Positions 18,256 through 27,627 of a DNA stretch of 64,000 bases are shown here, piece by piece. Under the pieces are notes generated by a model that was given only the letters and a program-made list of their open reading frames with translations, was not told where the DNA came from and did not search any database. The stretch's first letter is position 1. Each line of letters starts with the position of its first letter. A program made the translations under genes and the position numbers. The stretch comes from Sulfitobacter sp. THAF37 (GTDB lineage: Bacteria > Pseudomonadota > Alphaproteobacteria > Rhodobacterales > Rhodobacteraceae): assembly GCF_009363555.1 (NCBI RefSeq), contig NZ_CP045372.1:62001-126000 (forward strand), written 5' to 3'.

Positions 18256-20028
18256 ATGACGACAGATCAGATCATCCTCTTCACCCTCTTCGCGGCTGTG
18301 TTCGGCCTGCTGCTCTGGGGCCGGTTCCGCTATGACCTCGTGGCTTTCGCCGCCCTCATGGCGGGGGTGGTCCTGGGCGTCGTGCCCAGCGAAAGCGCCT
18401 TTGCCGGGTTCGGGCACCCGGCGACGCTGGTGGTGGCGCTGGTGCTGGTGGTCTCGGCCGGTCTGGTGCGGTCGGGCGCGGTGTTCCTGATCACCCGCAC
18501 GCTGGTCGATGCCTCGCGGTCGCTGGGCGCGCATATCACCCTGATGGGGGCGGTCGGCGGGGTGCTGTCCGCCTTCATGAACAATGTCGCGGCCCTTGCC
18601 CTGCTGATGCCAGTGGACATCCAGACCGCGCGCAAGGCGGGGCGGAAGCCGGGGCTGAGCCTGATGCCGCTGAGCTTTGCCACGATCCTGGGCGGCATGG
18701 CCACGCTGATCGGCACACCGCCCAACATCATTATCGCCAGCATCCGGCAGGAATCGCTGGGCGCGCCTTTCCGCATGTTCGACTTTGCCCCGGTGGGCGG
18801 GCTGGCCGCCATCGCCGGGCTGGCCTTCGTCGCCCTGATCGGCTGGCGCCTGATCCCGGCGCGCGACGACGCGACGTTGGACCCGGAGGATATTTCGCAA
18901 TACATCGCCGAACTGACCGTGCCGGAAGAGAGCAAGCAGATCGGCAAGCGGCTGTCCGAACTGTTCGAGACGGCAGAGAAATCGGACGTCGCCATTCTGG
19001 GCCTGATCCGCGACGGCAAGCGCCGCTATGGCCAGTCGCGCAACGTGACCCTGCAGGCGGGCGATGCGCTGGTGCTGGAGGCGACGCCGGATGCGCTGGA
19101 CGAATTCCGCACCACGCTGGACCTGGCCCTGGCGGACGAAAGCCGCGAAGAACGCCTGAAGGCCGGTGGCGAAGGGGTCGAGATCATCGAGGTCGTGGTG
19201 CCTGAAAACACCCGTCTGACCGGCCGCACCGCGCAGGCCGTGGGCCTGGCCTGGCGGCAACGGACGATCCTGCTGGGCATCTCGCGCAAGGGCCGCAAGA
19301 TCACCTCGTCGTTGCGCACCACGGAAATCCAGCCGGGCGACATCCTGCTGTTGCTGGTGCCGCGCGAAACGGCGGCCCATGTCACCGACTGGCTGGGCGT
19401 GCTGCCGCTGGCGGATCGGGGGCTGACCGTCACCGACAACGCCAAGGTCTGGCTGGCCATCGGGCTGTTCGGCGCCGCCGTCGCCGCGGCCAGCGTCGGG
19501 CTAATCTACCTGCCCATCGCGCTGGGGATCGTTGTGGTGGCCTATGTGCTGACCCGTATCGTGCCGCTATCGGAACTCTACACCCATATCGAATGGCCGG
19601 TCGTGGTGCTGCTGGGGTCGATGATCCCCCTGGGGGCGGCGCTGGAGTCGTCCGGCGGGACCGAGCTGATCGCGGGGGCGCTTGTCGGCCTCACAGACGG
19701 ACTGGCGCCCTGGATGGTGCTGACGGTGCTGATGGTTGTCACCATGTCGCTGTCGGATGTGTTGAACAACACCGCCACCACCATCGTTGCAGCCCCCGTG
19801 GGCATCCAGATGGCCCAGTCGATGAATGTCTCGCCCGACCCCTTTCTGATGGCGGTTGCGGTGGCGGCGTCCTCGGCGTTTCTCACCCCCATCGGGCACA
19901 AGAACAATACGCTGATCCTGGGTCCCGGCGGCTATTCCTTCGGGGACTACTGGCGCATGGGCCTGCCGCTGGAGATCATCGTGGTCGCCGTGTCGATCCC
20001 CGCGATCCTGTTCTTCTGGCCGCTCTGA
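18256..20028 (+). CDS. SLC13-family permease with two TrkA-C domains, 590 aa
   Basis: Membrane protein with N- and C-terminal SLC13/CitMHS-like helix bundles and, between about residues 215 and 385, two cytoplasmic RCK_C (TrkA-C) domains ([20 protein letters not shown] and [20 protein letters not shown]). Signature-like stretches [27 protein letters not shown] and [16 protein letters not shown] contain the conserved Asn-Thr motifs for Na+ and substrate. Members transport sulfate, dicarboxylates or other anions; the substrate is not predictable. A paralogue is at 22921-24696. The start [12 protein letters not shown] is chosen because membrane helix 1 begins there. Confidence 0.88.
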   Translation: MTTDQIILFTLFAAVFGLLLWGRFRYDLVAFAALMAGVVLGVVPSESAFAGFGHPATLVVALVLVVSAGLVRSGAVFLITRTLVDASRSLGAHITLMGAVGGVLSAFMNNVAALALLMPVDIQTARKAGRKPGLSLMPLSFATILGGMATLIGTPPNIIIASIRQESLGAPFRMFDFAPVGGLAAIAGLAFVALIGWRLIPARDDATLDPEDISQYIAELTVPEESKQIGKRLSELFETAEKSDVAILGLIRDGKRRYGQSRNVTLQAGDALVLEATPDALDEFRTTLDLALADESREERLKAGGEGVEIIEVVVPENTRLTGRTAQAVGLAWRQRTILLGISRKGRKITSSLRTTEIQPGDILLLLVPRETAAHVTDWLGVLPLADRGLTVTDNAKVWLAIGLFGAAVAAASVGLIYLPIALGIVVVAYVLTRIVPLSELYTHIEWPVVVLLGSMIPLGAALESSGGTELIAGALVGLTDGLAPWMVLTVLMVVTMSLSDVLNNTATTIVAAPVGIQMAQSMNVSPDPFLMAVAVAASSAFLTPIGHKNNTLILGPGGYSFGDYWRMGLPLEIIVVAVSIPAILFFWPL

Positions 20029-20105
20029 TCGACGGCCCCCTGCCCCCGGTCCCTGCTGGTGGGTTCCGGTCCTGGCCGTTTACACGGGCAGCCTCGGGCG
20101 CATGC

Positions 20106-20134
20106 AAAAAGGGCGCGCGGTCTCCCGCGCGCCC
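20106..20134 (-). terminator. Strong Rho-independent terminator after the heptad-repeat gene
   Basis: On the minus strand GGGCGCGCGG pairs with CCGCGCGCCC around a four-base loop and is followed directly by TTTTT. It is 23 bases past the stop at 20158 and also separates the convergent SLC13 gene. Confidence 0.9.
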
Positions 20135-20157
20135 CTGTTCGTTCCGGATGACCGGGA

Positions 20158-21558
20158 TCAGACCTCCATCAGGTCCTCTTCTTCCTCGGCCTCTTCCAGC
20201 TCTTCGTCTTCGTCCAGCTCGACCGTCATCAGGCCCATCACGTCTTCCAGCGTGATCTCGCTGTCCGCGGCGGCATCCGCCGGATCGAAGGCCGGATCGT
20301 CGCTTGCGCTGACGCCCAGGACTTCGCCATCGCCGGTCTCGGAGTCGACCACAAGGCGCATGCCCGCGAAGTCGATATCGTCAATCGTGACGGCGCCATC
20401 GTCGGACCACAGGGTAAAGTTGGTCTGAGTGACCACTCCCTCCGAGCTGTCCGCGACCTGGCCGAACTGCAGACCCACATCGTAGGGCTGGTCCACGCCT
20501 GCGCCGCTGGGCAGTGTGGTCACGCTGTCCGCCTCGGCCTGAACGTCGGTCAGCTCGTAGCCTGGCGCGTTCTCGTCCGGGAAGAAGTTCAGCGAGTCGA
20601 GTTCGCTGTCGTCGGTCAGGTTGAAGAACAGGCCGTCGATATCGGTCGGCGCGCCATCAAAGCTCGTCTGGCTGATGCTGACGAACAGCTGGCCCTGCAG
20701 GTCCTGCGTGACCGAGATGTCGATCTCGCCTTCATCGCCCATCGTGTAGTGATAAGTGACCTTGCCGTCATCAGGCTCTTCTGTCGGTGTCTCCGGTTCT
20801 TCCGAACCCTTGGTCCCGCAGGAGCCCTTGCCGGTGCCATCGGAACCCTTGCCGGTCCCATCGGAGCCCTTGCCGGTGCCGTCGGAACCCCAGGACCACC
20901 ATTTACCGGAGCCATCGGAGCCCTTGCCAGTCCCGTCCGAGCCCTTGCCGGTACCGTCCGAGCCCTTGCCGGTGCCATCCGATCCCTTGCCGGTGCCGTC
21001 CGATCCCCAGGACCACCACTTGCCGGTGCCATCAGACCCCTTGCCGGTGCCGTCAGACCCCTTGCCGGTGCCGTCAGACCCCTTGCCGGTGCCGTCATGG
21101 CCATCGAACCAACGGTCGAACTTGTCCGCGAAATGCGACTTGGAGAAATGGTCAGACAGGTGATTGTCGTACCACTTGGAGAACTTCGAGCCTTCGATGC
21201 CGCCGTTGTGATAGGAGTTGCCGCCACATGCATCGCCGCCCGACCCCTTGCCGGTGCCGTCGGAGCCCTTGCCCGACCCTTTGGCTGTTCCGTCCGAACC
21301 CTTGCCCGAACCCTTGCCGGTCGCGTCAGAACCCTTGCCGGTGCCGTCAGAGCCTTTGCCGGTGCCATCGGAACCGCGATCCCACCACTTGTGCGACCCG
21401 TCCGAGCCCTTGCCAGTACCGTCAGACCCCTTGCCCGTCCCGTCGGAGCCGTGGCCCCAGGTCTTGCTGAAGTACTTGTGATGGTTGCTGTGGCTGTTCC
21501 ATGTGCTCTTCACATGGCTCTTTCCCCAAGAGCCGAAGCTCGAAAATCTGAATGTCAT
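20158..21558 (-). CDS. Heptad-repeat (GSDGTGK) protein with acidic C-terminal domain, 466 aa
   Basis: Not recognised as a named family. Residues 1-36 are aromatic, His- and Ser-rich (MTFRFSSFGSWGKSHVKSTW) with no Sec signal. Residues 37-104 and 155-250 are tandem GSDGTGK repeats (about 16 exact DGTGK units) broken by WWDR and WWSW. A spacer at 114-154 is rich in Lys, His, Phe and Trp. From about 267 to 450 there is an acidic, beta-rich domain (EIDISVTQDLQGQLFVSISQ, GLFFNLTDDSELDSLNFF) resembling extracellular beta-sandwich domains, then a Glu/Asp tail ending DLMEV. Secretion by a signal-less route, such as type I, is possible but unproven. It has a strong terminator and a long AT-rich upstream region. 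Confidence 0.75.
   Translation of the reverse strand: MTFRFSSFGSWGKSHVKSTWNSHSNHHKYFSKTWGHGSDGTGKGSDGTGKGSDGSHKWWDRGSDGTGKGSDGTGKGSDATGKGSGKGSDGTAKGSGKGSDGTGKGSGGDACGGNSYHNGGIEGSKFSKWYDNHLSDHFSKSHFADKFDRWFDGHDGTGKGSDGTGKGSDGTGKGSDGTGKWWSWGSDGTGKGSDGTGKGSDGTGKGSDGTGKGSDGSGKWWSWGSDGTGKGSDGTGKGSDGTGKGSCGTKGSEEPETPTEEPDDGKVTYHYTMGDEGEIDISVTQDLQGQLFVSISQTSFDGAPTDIDGLFFNLTDDSELDSLNFFPDENAPGYELTDVQAEADSVTTLPSGAGVDQPYDVGLQFGQVADSSEGVVTQTNFTLWSDDGAVTIDDIDFAGMRLVVDSETGDGEVLGVSASDDPAFDPADAAADSEITLEDVMGLMTVELDEDEELEEAEEEEDLMEV
20809..21450 (-). repeat. 21-bp coding tandem repeat (GSDGTGK codons)
   Basis: The DNA repeats with a 21-bp period, base-drifted mainly at third positions, so selection acts on the peptide rather than on recent duplication of DNA. 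The array is interrupted at 21097-21219 by the unique spacer. The opposite strand is open by consequence and reads a Pro-rich PLPVPSE pattern, which is taken as a shadow. Confidence 0.85.
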
Positions 21559-21889
21559 ATCCGCATCCCCAAATTTTTAACAAACAACGCTCTAGGGCGG
21601 GCCAAAGGATATCGGCACGCTGGTTTTCTCCTGAACGTCAGGCGATGAAAATATGTATCCCGGTGGTTCCTTTCGGGACAAACATTTTGACGATTTACGC
21701 CTTATTTATATGAATTTACCGGCCATTCCGGAAACAGTTCCGAGAACTATTTGACGATTGTTCGATCACATCGGCCAATGGAATTTGCAGCCCGGCGAAT
21801 CAATCCGCCTTCCGCCGCGCACACGCCCTATTTTGGCCAAGATGCTCGGGTAGCCGCAGAAGCTGACCCATATCCGACAGGAACCCGCC
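21559..21889. other. 331-base intergenic region, AT-rich
   Basis: It holds the divergent promoters for the heptad-repeat gene and the kinase. Base composition falls well below the genome average around 21630-21790 (TTTATATGAATTTACC). No small gene, RNA or clear operator was found; several TTGACG-like -35 candidates are present but unranked. Confidence 0.5.
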
Positions 21890-22924
21890 ATGACCGACAC
21901 TGCCGGCAAGACCGCGCGCGACTACATCGTCGAGACAGCCGAAGCTTTCTTTGACCGCCCGGTCGAGGACGTGACCGCGCCCGGCGGCGAAAGCCGGGCC
22001 AGCTTTCGGTTGCGCATCGGCGGGCGCAGTCTGATCGCGACCCTGCGGCCCAATTTCCGCCGCACCCACCTGGAAGCACATGTCCTGCGCGAACTGGGCG
22101 AACATTGCGACGACCTGCCGGTCTGCCTTGGCGTCTCGGGCGAGGTCATGTTCCAGTCCGACGTGGGGTCGCGGCGGCTGAACACGCTGATTGCGACCCT
22201 TGACGCCCCCCGCCAGCTCGACCTCGCGGCCGAGGCGGTTGCGGCGCTGTTCCGCATCCACGCAGCGGCGCGCAAGACCAAGCTGCACGAGATCATGCCC
22301 CACCTCGGCGCCACGGAATCCTGGGTCGAGACCTTCATCGGCGGCATCGACCAGTTGCAAGAGTTGACGGGTGGCATTTCGGATGCTTTCGACCGCAACG
22401 CCGCCTGCGCCGCGGTCGCGATCACCGGGTATCAGTTCGTCAAATGGGATTGCCGGTCGGGCAACGCGGCGATTGACGACGACGACCGGCTGCGCTGGTT
22501 CGACTTCGAATATGCGGGGATGCGCCACGGGGCGGAGGATTTTGCCTGGCTCATCGGGGACGAGGCCTGGCCGATCGCGCCCGACCGCATGGTGGACGTC
22601 CTGATAGATGCCTTCGATCCGTCATGCGGCATCCCGTTGGACGACTACATGCACTACCTTGCCATCTACATGACGTTCCACGCCACCCAGCGTATGAACC
22701 TGGTGGCCCGCGAGGCCAAGAAACGCGGCTGGGCGAGCAAGCATCACATCCGCAAGTATGACGACGCGGGCCGCAACCCCGCATTCGCGGTGCATATCGC
22801 CGAGGTCGGCGCGTATTTCTCGGATCAGACGACGCTGACCGCGCCCCTGACCCGCAACTTCCTGGCGGCGCGTGACGGTTTTGCGGGCATCCTGGCCGAG
22901 CGGCTGGAGAAGCGCAGCGCCTAG
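21890..22924 (+). CDS. APH-type phosphotransferase (small-molecule kinase), 344 aa
   Basis: Kinase-like fold: the N-lobe phosphate-loop-like segment APGGESRASFRLRIGGRSLI, the catalytic-loop variant KWDCRSGNAAIDDDD (Asp and Asn as in H-x-D-x4-N of aminoglycoside and choline kinases), then the metal Asp in LRWFDFEYAGMRHGAEDFAW. The C-terminal half is helical. The substrate is unknown; homologues are chromosomal and not drug-resistance genes. Its stop overlaps the convergent permease stop at the palindrome CTAG. Confidence 0.75.
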   Translation: MTDTAGKTARDYIVETAEAFFDRPVEDVTAPGGESRASFRLRIGGRSLIATLRPNFRRTHLEAHVLRELGEHCDDLPVCLGVSGEVMFQSDVGSRRLNTLIATLDAPRQLDLAAEAVAALFRIHAAARKTKLHEIMPHLGATESWVETFIGGIDQLQELTGGISDAFDRNAACAAVAITGYQFVKWDCRSGNAAIDDDDRLRWFDFEYAGMRHGAEDFAWLIGDEAWPIAPDRMVDVLIDAFDPSCGIPLDDYMHYLAIYMTFHATQRMNLVAREAKKRGWASKHHIRKYDDAGRNPAFAVHIAEVGAYFSDQTTLTAPLTRNFLAARDGFAGILAERLEKRSA

Positions 22925-24696
22925 AACAGGAACGGGATCGCCAGGCTCGCCACGACGGACATCAGCAGGTTCAGCGGCGCGCCGATGCGCAGGAAGTCGG
23001 TAAAGCGGTAGCCGCCCGGCCCGTAGACCAGCGTGTTCGTCTGGTATCCGATGGGCGTCGCAAAGGCGCAGGAGGCCGCGATCATCACCGCCACCACCAG
23101 CGGGCGCGGGTCCAGTCCCAGCGCGGTGGCCAGTGAAATCGCGATGGGCGTCATGATCACGGCAACCGCGTTGTTGGACACCACTTCGGTCAGCACCGTG
23201 GTCAGCAGAAAGACCGCAAAGATCACCGCACCCGGCGGCAGTTGCCCCAGCGCAGGCGCGATGCCGTCCACCAGCAGCGCGATGGCACCCGAATTCTGCA
23301 GCCCCGCCCCCACCGCGAGCATGGCAAAGATCAGCGCCAGCAGCCGACCGTCGACAAAGGAAAACGCCTCTTCCGCGTCGATGCAGCCGGTGACGAGCAC
23401 AAGCGCCACCGCGATCACCGCCAGCAGAAGGATCGGTGCCACGTTGAGGGCGGCCAGAACCACGATCCCCACCAGCGCGCCGATGGCGATGGGCGCGTGA
23501 CCCCGCCGGAATGCGCGGGCCGAAGGGGTGCTCACGTCCACCATGTCCATGTCCACCGCAAGGCGCTGAATGTCCTCGGGCGCGCCCTCCAGCAGCAGGG
23601 TATCGCCGACCTTGACGATCAGGTCGTCCAGCTGCCGACCGATGTTCTGGTTCCGCCGGTGCACCGCCAGCGGATAGACACCGTAGCGCCGACGCAGACG
23701 CATCGACCCCAACGAGCGCCCCACCAGCCGGCAGCCCGGCGTGATCAGCACCTCCACCGTTCGCGTCTCGACCGCCGAAAGCTGGTCCACGCGCTTCAGT
23801 TCCTTGTTCTTTTGCAGGCTCAAAAGCTCGGTCATCTCGGTACGCAGCACCACGCGGTCGCCCACCTGAAGCTCCACGCCCTGCAACGCGCGGCGCAGCG
23901 ACTGGTCGCCCCGGATCACGTCGATCAGTCGCACGCCTTCGCGTTTGAACAGGTTCACATCCAGAACCTCACGCCCGATCAGGTTGCTTTCGGGCGGGAT
24001 CACCGCCTCGGTAAAGAACTTCATCTTGGACCGGTCGCTGAGCATCGTGGCCATGCTGTCCCGGTCGGGCAGCAGCTTGCGGCCCAGCAATCCCATGTAC
24101 AGCAGGCCGGTGACGCAGACCACGAGGCCGATGGGCAGGATTTCGAAGATACCGAAGGGTTCAAGACCCTGAGACCGCGCCACGCCGTCCACCAGCAGGT
24201 TGGTCGAGGTGCCGATCAGCGTCAGGGACCCGCCCATGATCGCCGCATAGCTGAGCGGGATCAGCAGCTTGGACGCCTTGGCACCCAGCGTCTTGCTCAG
24301 CTGCACGACGACCGGGATCATCACCACCACCACCGGCGTATTGTTCATGATCGCCGATGCGCCCATGACCGACAGGATCACCCCGATGACCGCGGTCTTG
24401 GGGTGACTGCGGGCATAGCGTTCCGCGGTCTGCGTCAGCACATCCAGCGCCCCGGTGCGCACCAGCGCGCCCATCACGATGAACATCGCCGCGATGGTCC
24501 AGGGGGCGGAGTTCGACAGCACCGCCTGCGCCTCCTCATAGGGCAGTACCCCGATGGCCAGCAATGTTGCGGCCCCGGCGATGGCGACGACTTCGGTCGG
24601 GAAGGATTCGCGCAGGAACAGCACGAACATAATCACCACCACGGCCAGCGTCAGAACGGCGCTTTCAGTGGGTGAAAAGCTGAGGAATTGCAGCAA
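22921..24696 (-). CDS. SLC13-family permease with two TrkA-C domains, 591 aa
   Basis: Same architecture as 18256-20028. The N-terminal helices include ASAIMNNTPVVVVMIPVV and GTSTNLLVDGVARSQG, two RCK_C domains occupy roughly residues 205-375 (SNLIGREVLDVNLFKREGVR; CRLVGRSLGSMRLRRRYGVY), and the second bundle includes TEVVSNNAVAVIMTPIAIS and FATPIGYQTNTLVYGPGGYR. It probably imports an anion such as sulfate or a dicarboxylate with Na+. The stop codon overlaps that of the convergent kinase gene by three bases. Confidence 0.9.
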   Translation of the reverse strand: MLQFLSFSPTESAVLTLAVVVIMFVLFLRESFPTEVVAIAGAATLLAIGVLPYEEAQAVLSNSAPWTIAAMFIVMGALVRTGALDVLTQTAERYARSHPKTAVIGVILSVMGASAIMNNTPVVVVMIPVVVQLSKTLGAKASKLLIPLSYAAIMGGSLTLIGTSTNLLVDGVARSQGLEPFGIFEILPIGLVVCVTGLLYMGLLGRKLLPDRDSMATMLSDRSKMKFFTEAVIPPESNLIGREVLDVNLFKREGVRLIDVIRGDQSLRRALQGVELQVGDRVVLRTEMTELLSLQKNKELKRVDQLSAVETRTVEVLITPGCRLVGRSLGSMRLRRRYGVYPLAVHRRNQNIGRQLDDLIVKVGDTLLLEGAPEDIQRLAVDMDMVDVSTPSARAFRRGHAPIAIGALVGIVVLAALNVAPILLLAVIAVALVLVTGCIDAEEAFSFVDGRLLALIFAMLAVGAGLQNSGAIALLVDGIAPALGQLPPGAVIFAVFLLTTVLTEVVSNNAVAVIMTPIAISLATALGLDPRPLVVAVMIAASCAFATPIGYQTNTLVYGPGGYRFTDFLRIGAPLNLLMSVVASLAIPFLF

Positions 24697-24811
24697 GGTG
24701 CTTCAACCTTATCTTGGATCAGCGGACACTCTTATCCATCCGGTAACGGCCTGCAAGCAAAGGTGCGCCGAAGGCTGTGAATGGATGCGGAAACGGCACA
24801 GATGGCCAGTG

Positions 24812-25624
24812 TCAGGGCACGCTTTCCTGCAACGTGCCGCCGGTACGGACCGGCACAATGCGCGTGGCGCGCCCGGTGCGGTCGTCGGTCTCGATGTATA
24901 CTCCCGACAGGGTCGCCTCGTCGTTGGCCGGGGTGAACCGTTCCTTCGGCATGCCAGTGATAAAGCGGCGCAGCGGTTCGGTCTTTTCCATGCCGATGAC
25001 GGAATGGTAATCCCCGCACATGCCCGCATCGGTCAGATAGCCCGTGCCGCCCGGCAGGATCATCGCATCCGCTGTCGGCACATGGGTATGGGTGCCCACC
25101 ACCAGCGACGCGCGTCCGTCGCACCAGTGACCTATCGCCATCTTCTCCGACGTCGCCTCGCAATGGAAATCCACGATGACCGCCTGTGCGAGCCCGCCCA
25201 GCGGATGGGTTTTCAGCACTGGCTCCAGCGCCGAAAAGGGGTCATCGAAGGGACGCTTCATGAACACCTGACCAAGGGCCTGTGTCACCAGCACCTTCTT
25301 GCCATTTTGCGCCGTGAACAGCCGCGCGCCCCGGCCCGGCGCGGACTTGGAAAAATTCAGCGGCCGGACGATGCGCTGCTCCTGCTCGACAAAGCTGAGC
25401 ATGTCCTTCTGGTCAAAGGCATGGTCGCCCAGCGTCAGGCAGTCTGCGCCCGCGTCCAGCAGTGTTTTGGCGTGCGCCCCGGACAGGCCCATGCCACCGG
25501 TGGCGTTTTCACCGTTCACCACGACAAAGTCGAGCTTCCAATCGGTCCGCAGACGGGCGAGGTTTTCGGTGATGGCGCGCCGCCCTGCGCGGCCCATCAC
25601 GTCGCCGAGAAAGAGTATTTTCAT
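24812..25624 (-). CDS. YmdB-like metallophosphoesterase (TIGR00282 type)
   Basis: 270 residues starting MKILFLGDVMGRAGRRAITE. Metal-ligand motifs are GDVMGRAG, NGENATGGMG, GDHAFDQKD, VDFHCEATSEK and GTHTHVPTADA, as in YmdB-type phosphodiesterases acting on 2',3'-cyclic nucleotides. In Bacillus the relative influences biofilm and motility genes. An upstream in-frame extension of 30 codons is less likely. It is leftward and lies in a mixed group of single genes; no partner is evident. Confidence 0.92.
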   Translation of the reverse strand: MKILFLGDVMGRAGRRAITENLARLRTDWKLDFVVVNGENATGGMGLSGAHAKTLLDAGADCLTLGDHAFDQKDMLSFVEQEQRIVRPLNFSKSAPGRGARLFTAQNGKKVLVTQALGQVFMKRPFDDPFSALEPVLKTHPLGGLAQAVIVDFHCEATSEKMAIGHWCDGRASLVVGTHTHVPTADAMILPGGTGYLTDAGMCGDYHSVIGMEKTEPLRRFITGMPKERFTPANDEATLSGVYIETDDRTGRATRIVPVRTGGTLQESVP

Positions 25625-25738
25625 AGCCCTCGGGTTAGGTCCCTCCCCGGCGAAGGGCAAGCGCAAACTGAAGGCCGTGCCCGCCAGCATCCCCGCGACC
25701 CGCATTCCAATCATGCCGCCGCAGCCAGGGGGGACGAG

Positions 25739-26929
25739 CTAGACCTCGACCGCCTGCCCGAAAACCGCGATGGCAAAGCCCAGAACCGCCAGGGCCATGA
25801 ACCCCGCCGCCCGTGCCTTCTGTCCGCGTCGCCATGCAACCAGCGCCGCGATGCCCGATTGCAGCGCGTAATAGACCGCAAAGGCGCGGGACGCGTAACT
25901 GATGATCTGAAACACGTCCGCGACCCAGGTCAGCACCAGCCCCGTGAGGGTCAGGATCAGATACCCAAGTCGCGGGCGGATGCGCTGTCCGGACAGCTCG
26001 GCCATCAACCCGCCCGATCCGCTGGTATCCGCGACCGCCGCGCTGAACTGTGCCGCCAGTGCCGCAGCGACCAGCAGCAGCGGCAGAAGCGGCGTGATCA
26101 CCCCCATCATGTGGACAATCGCCGTCTCGCTGAACTGCAATTCGTCGCGCCGGAACACGTAGCTGACCAGAACGATGTAAAGAATGTAGATCGCCGCCGA
26201 CAGCCATTGTGCCCATTTCATCGACCGTACCCGCGTGTCGGTGTCATAGCTGGCGCCAAGATAGCGCGAGGTTTCGAACCCCTGCACCGTCACGATCAAT
26301 CCGAAACCCAGTGTCACCGCCGCCCAGCCTGAAATCTGCGCCACGGGAAAGACCAAAGCACCCTGACCCGACCTTTCGAAGAAGAAGGTCCCCAACCCCA
26401 CCAGCAGCCCGGCAATGATCGCCAGCTTGATGGTGACGGACAGGTATTCCATCGCCTCAAGCGATCTGAAGCCCCTTGTCCACCCCACGGCGGCAATGAC
26501 CAGGTAGATTGCCGTGGTCACAATCCGCGCAAACAACGCATCATCGTAGGGCGACAGGCTGACCGCGAAAGCGCCAAAGAGATTGAGGTAGTAAGCGACC
26601 GACACGACATAGGCAAAGCAGAGTGCCCAGGACGACACCGTTTCGACCGCGTCGGGCCAGGGCGTCACTCCGGCTTCGATCGCGCGCATGTTGTACCGGA
26701 TGGCAGCCCCCAGCAGGTAGCTGCCGAGACACAAGGCCACCATGACAGCGGGCGCATAGGCACCGTATTCGTTGTTCAGGATCGGCCCCAGCACCAGAAA
26801 TCCGCTGCCGATGATCGACGCCAGCGGTGTCGTCATGGCCCGCCAGGTGCTGGATGCACGCAAGCGCGGCCACCACAGCGCGGCGGCGAAAACCCCCACC
26901 ACCGCAACGATCACGAAATCCAGAAGCAT
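25739..26929 (-). CDS. APC-like multi-span permease, 396 aa
   Basis: About eleven or twelve membrane helices. The first, MLLDFVIVAVVGVFAAALWW, is followed by MTTPLASIIGSGFLVLGPIL, a Gly-rich helix-1-like break as in LeuT/APC-fold transporters, and SGWAAVTLGFGLIVTVQGFE contains another unwound-helix-like site. I cannot name the substrate. The ribosome site AAGGATGGGATGGA directly abuts the ATG. The 134-base gap to fau carries a strong RNA structure (26979-27055) that could be a leader of this gene. Confidence 0.75.
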   Translation of the reverse strand: MLLDFVIVAVVGVFAAALWWPRLRASSTWRAMTTPLASIIGSGFLVLGPILNNEYGAYAPAVMVALCLGSYLLGAAIRYNMRAIEAGVTPWPDAVETVSSWALCFAYVVSVAYYLNLFGAFAVSLSPYDDALFARIVTTAIYLVIAAVGWTRGFRSLEAMEYLSVTIKLAIIAGLLVGLGTFFFERSGQGALVFPVAQISGWAAVTLGFGLIVTVQGFETSRYLGASYDTDTRVRSMKWAQWLSAAIYILYIVLVSYVFRRDELQFSETAIVHMMGVITPLLPLLLVAAALAAQFSAAVADTSGSGGLMAELSGQRIRPRLGYLILTLTGLVLTWVADVFQIISYASRAFAVYYALQSGIAALVAWRRGQKARAAGFMALAVLGFAIAVFGQAVEV

Positions 26930-26940
26930 TCCATCCCATC

Positions 26941-27063
26941 CTTGCCAGACGCCCCGTCAGCACGGTTCAGAACTCACGCTGCGGGCCACACCGGCTTCGA
27001 CGCCGTTGGAGGGCAAGAGGGCAGATTGTCATCCTCCGGTGTGGTCACGGCGCAGAGACGCTC
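26941..27063. ncRNA. Structured intergenic RNA candidate (6S RNA or mRNA leader)
   Basis: GGCCACACCGG (26984-26994) pairs with CCGGTGTGGTC (27036-27046), stacked on CTGCG/CGCAG (26979-26983 with 27051-27055), and GGAGG/CCTCC can form inside, giving a rod of about 77 bases. In many proteobacteria 6S RNA lies next to the 5-formyl-THF cyclo-ligase gene, which is adjacent here. A central bubble typical of 6S is not clear, and the strand cannot be decided by eye. A cis-acting leader of the downstream permease is the main alternative. Confidence 0.4.
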
Positions 27064-27627
27064 TCAGGTCGAAATATCAATCACCCCGGCCTCTGACACG
27101 ATCAGATCCAGTGGCTGGTCGGTCGGCTCCAGCGGCAGATCATCGACCTCCTGCCCCGCAAAGGCAAAGCCGATGGCCAGCGTCGGACGTTTGCCGCGCA
27201 GCATTTCAAGCGTGCGGTCATAGAACCCACCGCCATACCCCAGCCGCCCGCCCGCGCGGTTGAAGGCCAAGAGCGGCACGATCAGGATCTCGGGTTCGAA
27301 GAAGGACGGCACCGCCGGGATCATCGCGCCGAAAGCACCCGGTACCATCTCTTCTCCCGGTTGCCAACTGGCGAATTTCAGCGGTTGCGCGGGTCCCTCG
27401 ATCACCGGAACGCCGACCGGGCCGTGGGCCGCGGCCTCCGCCATCGCGGGGGTCGGGTCGATCTCTGTCCGGATCGGCATGAAGCCCGACAACGGCACCC
27501 CGCGATAGCCTGCCAGCACTTCGCTGAGATAGCCTGCCTGCGCGGCGGTCGCGCTGTCGTAAAGCGGCTTGCGCCGGGCAAAGGCCGCCTTGCGCGCCGC
27601 CGCCTTGATCGCGGCCAGATCCGTCAC
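27064..27627 (-). CDS. fau: 5-formyltetrahydrofolate cyclo-ligase
   Basis: ATP-dependent conversion of 5-formyl-THF to 5,10-methenyl-THF, 187 residues. The C-terminal ATP/substrate motif GGRLGYGGGFYDRTLEMLRG is diagnostic, with AFNRAGGRLG before it and basic residues (ARKAAFARRKPLY) at the N-terminus. The start overlaps the mgtE stop by four bases (ATGA), so the two are translationally coupled. In this lineage a structured RNA follows immediately. Confidence 0.93.
   Translation of the reverse strand: MTDLAAIKAAARKAAFARRKPLYDSATAAQAGYLSEVLAGYRGVPLSGFMPIRTEIDPTPAMAEAAAHGPVGVPVIEGPAQPLKFASWQPGEEMVPGAFGAMIPAVPSFFEPEILIVPLLAFNRAGGRLGYGGGFYDRTLEMLRGKRPTLAIGFAFAGQEVDDLPLEPTDQPLDLIVSEAGVIDIST

Noticed and set aside
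20749..21648. Pro-rich plus-strand repeat protein (PLPVPSE pattern)
   Set aside because: The complement of the GSDGTGK codons; third-position drift keeps the minus-strand peptide constant, which favours that strand.
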